Assembly: GCA_016780435.1 (NCBI GenBank)
Contig: JADHLU010000086.1
Coordinates: 1-5,328 of the forward strand
Length of the DNA stretch: 5,328 bases
Direction of reading: 5' to 3'
Origin: Flavobacteriaceae bacterium
Lineage (GTDB): Bacteria; Bacteroidota; Bacteroidia; Flavobacteriales; Flavobacteriaceae
A model generated the notes under the pieces. The model saw only the letters and a list, made by a program, of their open reading frames with translations. It was not told the DNA's origin and made no database searches. Below are positions 1 to 5,328 of the stretch, piece after piece. Both the position numbers and the translations under genes were made by a program. How positions within the stretch are numbered: the stretch's first letter is position 1; each line of letters opens with the position of its first letter.

Positions 1-283
1 TAAAAGGAGCCTTACCCGCAATCTTAGTGGCCAAAACAAGCTCTGAACGCTTCTTGTTCTTTGAGAGCCAGTTTCCGATGATGCGCTCTGTATCGCCGTA
101 GAGTTCAGGAAGGGTCGGAACAGGATATAACTCAGCCGTATCCCAAAATTGAATACCCTTATCCAAGGCATAGTTCATCTGTTCAAAACCCTCCTCCTGG
201 GTATTCTGTCGCCCCCAGGTCATGGTACCGAGGCAAAGTTCGCTAACGGTTATGTCGGTATTGGGAAGTTGGGTGTACTTCAT
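1..283 (-). CDS. Aldo/keto reductase, Tas-like (N-terminal part, runs off the left edge)
   Basis: This is the first 94 codons of an NAD(P)H-dependent aldo/keto reductase, a soluble TIM-barrel enzyme that reduces aldehydes or ketones to alcohols. I translated it by hand from the ATG at 281-283. It opens MKYTQLPNTDITVSELCLGT, followed by MTWGRQN, the start typical of the family and of the E. coli Tas branch. The catalytic Asp48 and Tyr53 lie in DTAELYPVP (48-56), and Lys87 lies in LATKIAG (84-90). The catalytic His and the NADP-binding C-terminal half lie outside the window. The start is only 2 bp past the xth stop, so it is probably co-transcribed with xth and glyS. No strong Shine-Dalgarno is visible, as is usual in Bacteroidota. 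The family is secure; the Tas subgroup rests on the motif and the YPVP loop. The substrate cannot be told. Confidence 0.88.
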   Translation of the reverse strand, partial: MKYTQLPNTDITVSELCLGTMTWGRQNTQEEGFEQMNYALDKGIQFWDTAELYPVPTLPELYGDTERIIGNWLSKNKKRSELVLATKIAGKAPF

Positions 284-285
284 GC

Positions 286-1047
286 TTAAGAGAGTTCAGT
301 TAAAATGGGGCAGTGATCGCTGTGCACCGCCTCTGAGAGAATTACAGATCGCTTAAGGTGCTCGGCTAAATCGCTAGAGGCCATAGCATAATCGAGCCTC
401 CAGCCCTTATTGTTGGCTCGAGCGTTGGCCCTATAGCTCCACCACGTATAGTGGTGCGGATCTTGATTGAAGACCCTGAATGAATCTATAAATCCGCTTT
501 CCAAAAAGCGTGACATCCAGGCGCGCTCTTCTGGTAAGAAGCCCGAAACGTTTTTGTTGCGAATAGGATCGTGAATGTCTATGGCCTCGTGACAGATATT
601 GTAGTCTCCGACTACCAGCAGTTTAGACCGATCTCTGGTGAGCTGCTTGGCGTATTCGAGAAAATCGTCCATGTAGCTGAACTTGTAGTCTAGCCTGTCG
701 GTATTGGTTCCTGAAGGCAAGTACATGCTCATCACCGAAAACGCACCGAAATCAGCCCTAAGGTTTCTGCCTTCTCTATCCATGTAGGCTATTCCTGTTC
801 CAAAAACCACATTATCTGGAGCGTTCTTGCTCAATATAGCCACCCCAGAATAGCCCTTTTTTTCAGCCGAAAAGTAGTATTGATGCGCGTAGCCTAATGC
901 CCTCAATGCCTCAGTATCAATTTGGTCTTCGGTAGCCTTGATCTCTTGAAAGCAGACCACGTCGGCGTCTACGGCGCTTAGCCAATCTATCAGGCCCTTG
1001 TTCATCGCCGCTCGAATACCGTTGACGTTATACGAAACAACCTTCAT
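286..1047 (-). CDS. xth: Exodeoxyribonuclease III family AP endonuclease
   Basis: This is a 253-residue member of the exonuclease III / AP endonuclease family (endonuclease/exonuclease/phosphatase fold), which cleaves DNA 5' to abasic sites and trims 3' ends in base excision repair. All catalytic landmarks are visible: Asn7 in SYNVNGIRA, Glu35 in CFQEIKA, Tyr109 in MYLPSG, Asp148 and Asn150 in GDYNI, Asp219 in WRLDYAM, and the terminal Asp244-His245 pair in HSDHCPI. The length is usual for the Bacteroidota form and slightly shorter than the E. coli enzyme. The ATG at 1045-1047 places MKVVSYN at the N-terminus, the standard family start, so the start is secure. It lies 4 bp downstream of glyS and 2 bp upstream of the aldo/keto reductase, in what looks like one transcript. 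No residue is missing and no frameshift is seen. Confidence 0.96.
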   Translation of the reverse strand: MKVVSYNVNGIRAAMNKGLIDWLSAVDADVVCFQEIKATEDQIDTEALRALGYAHQYYFSAEKKGYSGVAILSKNAPDNVVFGTGIAYMDREGRNLRADFGAFSVMSMYLPSGTNTDRLDYKFSYMDDFLEYAKQLTRDRSKLLVVGDYNICHEAIDIHDPIRNKNVSGFLPEERAWMSRFLESGFIDSFRVFNQDPHHYTWWSYRANARANNKGWRLDYAMASSDLAEHLKRSVILSEAVHSDHCPILTELS

Positions 1048-1051
1048 CAGA

Positions 1052-2593
1052 CTAGGCTTCTAACTTTTTTAACCAGGATGAAAGAGAGACTTCTTTTTGG
1101 AGCACCTGCCCTAGTTCAGCTATAGCGATGCGCTCTTGCTGCATGCTGTCTCTGTATCTTAGTGTAACGGTTTGATCTTCAATCGTTTGATGGTCTACAG
1201 TGATGCAAAAGGGCGTTCCGATTGCATCTTGTCTGCGGTACCTGCGCCCCACCGCGTCTTTTTCGTCGTAAATCACATTAAAGTCGTATTTCAAGGCGTC
1301 TACGATTTCTTTTGAAATTTCAGGAAGCCCGTCTTTCTTGACAAGGGGCAGAATGGCGGCCTTGTACGGAGCTAGCACAGAGGGAATGCGCATAACGGTG
1401 CGCGATCCGTTTTCAAGCTCTTCTTCTTGAAGTGAAGCAGAGAAAACCGCCAAAAACATGCGGTCTAGACCTATAGAAGTCTCGATCACATAAGGGGTGT
1501 ACGACTTTTCTTGATCGGCATCGTAATACTGCATCTTCTTTCCAGAGAAAGACTCGTGCCTACCCAGATCAAAATCGGTTCGAGAGTGTATTCCTTCGAG
1601 CTCTTTAAACCCGAATGGAAACTTGAATTCTATATCTGCGGCCGCATCGGCATAGTGGGCCAATTTCTCATGGTCGTGAAAGCGGTAATTATCTTGGCCT
1701 AACCCTAGCGATAGGTGCCATTTTAATCGGGCTTCTTTCCAGTGGGCATACCAGGTCTTTTGGGTACCTGGAGGAATAAAGAATTGCATCTCCATTTGCT
1801 CAAACTCGCGCATTCTAAAGATAAATTGACGCGCTACGATTTCATTTCTAAAGGCCTTCCCTGTTTGAGCGATTCCGAACGGAATCTTCATTCTTCCGGT
1901 CTTCTGCACATTGAGAAAGTTTACGAAAATTCCCTGGGCTGTTTCGGGTCTTAGATAAAGCTCCATGGCGCTCTCTGCAGAGGCCCCCAAACGCGTGCCA
2001 AACATCAGATTGAACTGCTTGACCTCTGTCCAGTTCTTGGATCCTGAAACGGGGCAGACAATCTCGAGCTCTTCAATTAAAGCCTTTACATCTGCCAGGT
2101 CTTCAGCCTCCAGAGACCTAGCCATGCGCTTTAGTATAGTTTCGCTGCGCTCTTTTACCTCAAGCACCCGAGGATTGGTCGACATAAACTGCTCTTTGTC
2201 GAAGGCCTCTCCAAATCGCTTTTCGGCCTTTTGAACCTCTTTGTCAATTTTAGCCTCGAGTTTGGCCACATAGTCTTCGATGAGCACGTCTGCCCTGTAG
2301 CGTTTTTTTGAGTCTTTATTGTCAATTAACGGATCGTTAAAGGCATCTACGTGGCCCGAAGCTTTCCAAGTGGTCGGATGCATTAAAATAGCCGCATCTA
2401 ATCCCACAATGTTTTCGTTGAGTCGCACCATGGCCTCCCACCAGTACTGTCTGATATTATTCTTGAGCAGAACACCCAGCTGTGCGTAATCGTAAACTGC
2501 ACTTAGCCCATCATAAATTTCACTTGAGGGAAAAATAAATCCGTATTCTTTAGCGTGAGAAATCACATTCTTAAAGAGGTCTTCAGCTGCCAT
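1052..2593 (-). CDS. glyS: Glycine--tRNA ligase, single-chain (alpha2, eukaryote-like) type
   Basis: This cytoplasmic enzyme charges tRNA-Gly with glycine using ATP. At 513 residues it is the full usual length of the homodimeric class II form found in Bacteroidota, not the alpha2beta2 GlyQ/GlyS form of E. coli. The N-terminal signature SSEIYDGLSAVYDYAQLG (23-40) is followed by HPTTWKASGHVDAF (72-85). A helical insertion (about 105-175) leads to the conserved block EIVCPVSGSKNWTEVKQFN (177-195) and to RPETAQGIF (215-223). Motif 2 is AFRNEI (247-252, Arg249) and motif 3 is ETSIGLDRMF (371-380, Arg378). The anticodon-binding domain begins near LAPYKAAILPL (407-417) and includes GRRYRRQDAIGTPF (449-462). 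The ATG at 2591-2593 gives MAAEDLFKNVISHAKEYG, matching the family start. It is the first gene of the minus-strand block, with a candidate promoter just upstream. Confidence 0.98.
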   Translation of the reverse strand: MAAEDLFKNVISHAKEYGFIFPSSEIYDGLSAVYDYAQLGVLLKNNIRQYWWEAMVRLNENIVGLDAAILMHPTTWKASGHVDAFNDPLIDNKDSKKRYRADVLIEDYVAKLEAKIDKEVQKAEKRFGEAFDKEQFMSTNPRVLEVKERSETILKRMARSLEAEDLADVKALIEELEIVCPVSGSKNWTEVKQFNLMFGTRLGASAESAMELYLRPETAQGIFVNFLNVQKTGRMKIPFGIAQTGKAFRNEIVARQFIFRMREFEQMEMQFFIPPGTQKTWYAHWKEARLKWHLSLGLGQDNYRFHDHEKLAHYADAAADIEFKFPFGFKELEGIHSRTDFDLGRHESFSGKKMQYYDADQEKSYTPYVIETSIGLDRMFLAVFSASLQEEELENGSRTVMRIPSVLAPYKAAILPLVKKDGLPEISKEIVDALKYDFNVIYDEKDAVGRRYRRQDAIGTPFCITVDHQTIEDQTVTLRYRDSMQQERIAIAELGQVLQKEVSLSSWLKKLEA

Positions 2594-2612
2594 GGAGTAA
2601 CTTAATTTGAGG

Positions 2613-2620
2613 CAAAAATA
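2613..2620 (-). promoter_or_regulatory. Candidate Bacteroidota -7 element for glyS (TATTTTTG)
   Basis: Read on the minus strand, this is TATTTTTG, a perfect match to the TAnnTTTG -7 consensus used by the primary sigma factor of Bacteroidota. It ends 19 bp before the glyS ATG and would give a leader of roughly 12-15 nt. No clear TTTG-like -33 element is seen about 20 bp further upstream, so this is only half a promoter. The short leader leaves no room for a riboswitch or attenuator. Position and orientation fit expression of the glyS-xth-aldo/keto reductase block. Confidence 0.5.
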
Positions 2621-2708
2621 GAATAATCACTTAGACTCGCAGGAGAATAGAGGCCAGAATTCAGCAGACTGCAGCCTTTCGGCGGTCAAATCGCCCACAT
2701 TTGCACTG

Positions 2709-3419
2709 ATGAGCCTATTAGATCTTTATTTTCCAAAGCACTGCCTAGTGTGTCGACAAGCGAGGGCCGAAAAAGCAACCGTTCTATGCGTCAGTTGCGC
2801 GGCAAACCTTCCCACCCAGAGCTATGGTCGCGACAGTCTCAACCAGATGCTCGAACAGGCCCAATTGAATAAAGAGGTGTGTCATGCTTATGCTCCGTTT
2901 TTGAATGCAGGAGAAAACGGCGGATTAATCAACGTGCTCTATCAGCTCAAATATGCCAAACGCGCCTTTTTAGCCCGAGACCTCGTAGCCCTGGCTTCGC
3001 CAGGGCTACACCCCTTTTTTGAGCAGCATCAATTTGACGTGCTGGCTCCGGTGCCCATGCATTTCACCAAAACGATCCAACGCGGCTTCAATCAGGCGGC
3101 ATTACTCGCCCGCGAGATCGGTAAGCGGTACGCTGTAGCCGTAGACCCAAAGCTGCTAAGTCAGCTGAGTAGAAAAAAATCCCAGGCTTCGAAAACCAGA
3201 TCTGAGCGGCACCAACTAGATGCGCATCTCTTCAAGGCCAATGCCATTAGGGCTCGAAACTACCGGCATGTGCTGCTCATTGACGACGTCTTTACCACGG
3301 GTTCAACCTTGGGCGCCTGTTTCGAAGCACTAAAAAAACAAGGCGTGTTCGAGATTAGCTACCTCACCCTCTTTTACACCCCATTAGAATATGCGGTTGA
3401 GCGCCCACTTGAGCTATAA
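2709..3419 (+). CDS. comF: ComF family phosphoribosyltransferase-like protein
   Basis: This 236-residue protein has the ComF layout. An N-terminal four-cysteine zinc ribbon (Cys12, Cys15, Cys27, Cys30) follows FPKHC, and a type I phosphoribosyltransferase domain comes after it. Landmarks are LKYAKRAFLARDL (80-92), PVPMHFTKTIQRGFNQA (114-130), the KTRSERHQL block (162-170) and the PRPP-binding loop LLIDDVFTTGST (189-200). ComF is a cytoplasmic factor needed for natural transformation in several bacteria, probably acting on incoming single-stranded DNA; in many genomes it has no tested role. The ATG at 2709 gives MSLLDLYFPK, typical of the family, and no other ATG lies upstream in frame before 2640. 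A weak CACATTTG sits only 5 bp before the start, so the transcript might be nearly leaderless. An 11-bp perfect hairpin with a T6 tract lies inside the gene (2985-3020). Its end overlaps the annotated start of the next gene. Confidence 0.94.
   Translation: MSLLDLYFPKHCLVCRQARAEKATVLCVSCAANLPTQSYGRDSLNQMLEQAQLNKEVCHAYAPFLNAGENGGLINVLYQLKYAKRAFLARDLVALASPGLHPFFEQHQFDVLAPVPMHFTKTIQRGFNQAALLAREIGKRYAVAVDPKLLSQLSRKKSQASKTRSERHQLDAHLFKANAIRARNYRHVLLIDDVFTTGSTLGACFEALKKQGVFEISYLTLFYTPLEYAVERPLEL
2985..3020 (+). repeat. Perfect 11-bp inverted repeat plus T6 tract inside comF
   Basis: GTAGCCCTGGC (2985-2995) and GCCAGGGCTAC (2999-3009) are exact reverse complements separated by TTC. After ACCC C at 3010-3014 come six T (3015-3020). 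This is the shape of an intrinsic terminator on the plus strand, but it lies in the coding sequence of comF (residues 93-104: VALASPGL, then HPFF). The reading frame passes through intact, and the segment sits in the variable linker between the LARDL helix and the PVPMH motif. On the minus strand no T tract follows. The inverted repeat is plain in the sequence; any role in termination, pausing or attenuation is inference. Confidence 0.7.
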
Positions 3420-5085
3420 AGTTTGTTTCTTTGTCTTTGTGAAAACAGTCTGCAGATCTAAGCAACGGGCGGCGAGAAACTACCCTCTTTTAATCGCATC
3501 TTGCATAGTGCTTGTGCTCTCTGCTTGTGCTAAGAGAGGTACCCCAAGTGGGGGAGAAAAAGACACCAGCCCCCCAGTCATTGTCAAGGCTGACCCCCCC
3601 TTAGGAAGCACCAATTTTAAGGGAGAACACATTCGAATTTACTTCGATGAGTACATCAAATTCAAGGGAGTTGAAGAGCAGTTCTTGGTGTCTCCACCCA
3701 TGAAGACTCCGCCGGTTCTAAGCCCGCAGCTTAGCCCAAGCAAGTACCTTGAAATTGAGCTCAAAGACACTCTCTTACCCAATACGACCTACAGTTTTTA
3801 CTTCGGAAACTCGGTGGTAGACAACAACGAAGAAAACCCTTATCCGTACCTGAACTACGTCATGGCTACTGGAGATCGCATCGATTCGTTGAACCTCAAA
3901 GGAATGGTCAAAGACGCCCAACTCAGAAAGGCCGAGCCGTTTATAAATGTGGTGCTTTATCCGAATGACAGCACCTACAACGACTCTATCATTTACAACA
4001 GCACTCCGCGGTATTTGACGAGCACCCTTGACAGCCTGCCCACCTTCGAATTGAATTTTTTGAGCAAAGGGTCGTATTACCTCTATGCCCTAAAAGACGA
4101 AAACAAAAACAACAAATACGACCCCTACCTAGACAAACTGGCCTTCTTAAAAAAGCCCATCACCCTGCCTACAGACAGTCTTTATCTGCTCGAACTATTC
4201 AAAGAAAAGATCAAATTCAAAGCTGAAAGACCCAAGTTTACCGGCACTAATCACATTACGTTTGGGTACCAATCTGACCTCGACAGTCTCCCTGAGATAC
4301 GCCTGTTGTCTGTGGTAGATTCTCTGTGGAGCTTTTCTGAAAAGGTGGCTGATAAAGACAGTTTAAATTTCTGGTTCAAGGCTCCCTCGAAAATGGATTC
4401 GCTGCGTTTCACGGTTGCAGGGGCCAATAGCATCGATACGTTTACCGTAAAGCCCGTGGGGGGTCTGGCTAAAGACACCCTGACCTTTGCCATGCGCTCC
4501 AAATCAAGCTTAGCACCTAATCAATCTGTTTTCTTTCGCAGCAGCACTCCTCTAAAGGTGATTGACACTGCGCTTATAGCCTTTGTTGAATCAGACAGTA
4601 TCAAACTGCCGGCCCTGCTTAAAATGCAAGCCGATGCGCGCACGCTCACCCTAGATTTTAATCCGAAACCTGAAGGCAGCTACAGGCTATCAATGCTTCC
4701 GGGGGCCGTTCAAGATTATTTTGAACAGACCAATGACAGCCTCTCGTTTCAATTCAATATGACCCCTGTCGAAGACTTCGGCACCTTGAAATTCGAACTC
4801 GAGAACGCCAAGCCAAAAGACTATCCGATGATCATTGAGCTGTTAGACAAAGACGATAAACCACTGCAGTCGCTTTACCTTGAGACTCCAGATGATGCCC
4901 TTTTTCAATACGTTGAACCCGGAACCTATTCGGTGCGCATCACCATTGACAGCAATGGCAATAAGCGTTTTGACACCGGAAATTACCTGCAAAAACGCGA
5001 TCCCGAACGCGTCATCTATGTGCCGGAAACCATAGAGGTCAGGGCCAACTGGGAAGAGCGCTTGCGCTTTCGATTACTCGATTAA
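3391..5085 (+). CDS. Ig-like (Big_5/SbsA-type) domain lipoprotein
   Basis: This is a predicted envelope lipoprotein of unknown role, widespread in Flavobacteriia. A hydrophobic stretch (YPLLIASCIVLVLSAC, 31-46) ends in the lipobox LSAC with Cys46 as the lipid site, followed by AKRGTPSGGEKD. An N-terminal Big_5 / SbsA Ig-like domain follows (about 59-160), with the conserved IRIYFDEYIKFK (81-92) and YFGNSVVDNNEENPY (137-151). The remainder is beta-rich, with many D-S-L turns and two copies of G-x-Y-x6-D-x-N-x-N-x3-D (227-244 and 511-528), the second near the C-terminus in a likely carboxypeptidase-regulatory or prealbumin-like fold. The ATG at 3391 overlaps comF by 29 bp and yields a 45-residue signal peptide with a second hydrophobic patch (VCFFVFV). 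The in-frame GTG at 3439 would give a normal 29-residue signal and no overlap, so the start is uncertain. It is probably co-transcribed with comF. Confidence 0.85.
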   Translation: MRLSAHLSYKVCFFVFVKTVCRSKQRAARNYPLLIASCIVLVLSACAKRGTPSGGEKDTSPPVIVKADPPLGSTNFKGEHIRIYFDEYIKFKGVEEQFLVSPPMKTPPVLSPQLSPSKYLEIELKDTLLPNTTYSFYFGNSVVDNNEENPYPYLNYVMATGDRIDSLNLKGMVKDAQLRKAEPFINVVLYPNDSTYNDSIIYNSTPRYLTSTLDSLPTFELNFLSKGSYYLYALKDENKNNKYDPYLDKLAFLKKPITLPTDSLYLLELFKEKIKFKAERPKFTGTNHITFGYQSDLDSLPEIRLLSVVDSLWSFSEKVADKDSLNFWFKAPSKMDSLRFTVAGANSIDTFTVKPVGGLAKDTLTFAMRSKSSLAPNQSVFFRSSTPLKVIDTALIAFVESDSIKLPALLKMQADARTLTLDFNPKPEGSYRLSMLPGAVQDYFEQTNDSLSFQFNMTPVEDFGTLKFELENAKPKDYPMIIELLDKDDKPLQSLYLETPDDALFQYVEPGTYSVRITIDSNGNKRFDTGNYLQKRDPERVIYVPETIEVRANWEERLRFRLLD

Positions 5086-5328
5086 ATGGGTGTTGGGTGA
5101 AAAATCATCAGGAGCCGTCGCCGGTTCTTTTAAGGTTCCTTCGCCTCCAGTGTCGTTAGTGATAACCCATTCACTCGGCTCAAAAACACTATTTCCCCGC
5201 TTTACAGAAGGCTTGCGAAGGGCCCTTCCGTCTTCAAACTCGTGAGCCGTTCCGCTGCCGTCAACACCAATAACCCCAAAAATATCTACCAGTTCTCCAC
5301 TTGGGTTAACCAGAGCCATAGTGTCGTC
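5074..5328 (-). CDS. Lamin tail domain protein, C-terminal fragment (runs off the right edge)
   Basis: These are the last 84 codons of a minus-strand gene that enters from beyond the right edge. The frame is open to the last base, reading D-D-T before the internal Met at 5317-5319, so that Met is not the start. The pattern LVDIFGVIGVDGSGTAHEF, then ALRKPSVKRGN, SEWVITNDTGG and APDDFSP matches the C-terminal half of lamin tail (LTD) domains in secreted proteins and extracellular nucleases of marine Bacteroidota. The protein stops soon after the domain (SPNTHLIE), so no type IX secretion C-terminal domain follows the LTD here. The catalytic or partner domain, if any, lies outside the window, so the function cannot be assigned. 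Its stop overlaps the lipoprotein gene tail to tail by 12 bp. Confidence 0.72.
   Translation of the reverse strand, partial: DDTMALVNPSGELVDIFGVIGVDGSGTAHEFEDGRALRKPSVKRGNSVFEPSEWVITNDTGGEGTLKEPATAPDDFSPNTHLIE
5111..5131 (+). terminator. Possible weak terminator after the lipoprotein gene
   Basis: GGAGCC (5111-5116) can pair with GGTTCT (5123-5128), using two G-U pairs, around the loop GTCGCC, and the stem runs into TTTT (5128-5131). It begins 25 bp past the lipoprotein stop and would sit inside the opposite-strand lamin tail gene. The stem is short and partly wobble-paired, so this is a tentative call; no better stem-loop is visible downstream of the stop in the window. Confidence 0.25.

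Noticed and set aside
1637..1646. 10-bp palindrome TGCGGCCGCA in glyS
   Set aside because: It is explained by the Ala-Ala-Ala codons (residues 317-319) of glyS, and palindromes of this length are expected by chance.
1511..2234. Three plus-strand open frames opposite glyS (1511-1702, 1742-1954, 1965-2234)
   Set aside because: They lie entirely antisense to a well-conserved glyS gene, have no recognisable motifs and no promoter or ribosome-site support.
2696..2703. CACATTTG as a -7 promoter element for comF
   Set aside because: It has one mismatch to TAnnTTTG, no -33 partner, and would start the transcript at the ATG itself. It is too weak to list as a feature.
2594..2708. Possible riboswitch, T-box or small RNA in the divergent glyS/comF intergenic region
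   Set aside because: The region is only 115 bp, the likely glyS leader is about 12-15 nt, and I see no strong stem-loop or conserved riboswitch core in it.
3422..3439. Three TTTG tetramers (3422, 3430, 3436) as a promoter for the lipoprotein gene
   Set aside because: The spacing does not fit the -33/-7 layout and none is preceded by a proper TAnn. They come from a T-rich coding stretch.
4251..4502. Minus-strand open frame of 83 codons inside the lipoprotein gene
   Set aside because: It is fully antisense to the lipoprotein coding sequence, has no family features and reads as a shadow frame.

Overview
The window looks like chromosomal DNA of a marine-type Flavobacteriales bacterium (phylum Bacteroidota). 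Four things point there. The glycyl-tRNA synthetase is the single-chain, eukaryote-like form used in Bacteroidota. A Big_5 (SbsA Ig-like) lipoprotein has the CAKRGTPSGG start that I recall from flavobacterial homologues. A lamin-tail-domain fragment resembles those in secreted proteins of this group. A perfect TAnnTTTG-type -7 element lies upstream of the synthetase gene. Base composition is moderate (mid-to-high 40s % GC by eye, not counted), so a low-GC Flavobacterium is less likely than a marine relative.

Layout: positions 1-2593 carry a tightly packed minus-strand block, read right to left: glyS (glycyl-tRNA synthetase), xth (exodeoxyribonuclease III family) and the first 94 codons of a Tas-like aldo/keto reductase that runs off the left edge. 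The gaps are 4 and 2 bp, so one transcript from the promoter near 2613 is likely. A 115-bp divergent intergenic region (2594-2708) separates this block from a plus-strand pair: comF (a ComF-type phosphoribosyltransferase homologue) and a large predicted Ig-like lipoprotein whose annotated start overlaps the comF end. The right end (5074-5328) is the C-terminal piece of a minus-strand lamin-tail-domain protein, whose last codons overlap the lipoprotein gene tail to tail.

The genes are mostly housekeeping (translation, DNA repair, DNA uptake or processing) plus envelope or secreted proteins. They do not form an evident single pathway. I found no RNA gene, CRISPR array, insertion sequence or defence-type system, and nothing that deserves to be called a new system. 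The best second-look items are a perfect 11-bp inverted repeat followed by six T inside comF, an ambiguous lipoprotein start with C6/C7 tracts just past the lipobox, and two internal regularities of the lipoprotein: a duplicated G-x-Y-x6-D-x-N-x-N-x3-D loop and a 12-13-residue ladder of D-S/T motifs.
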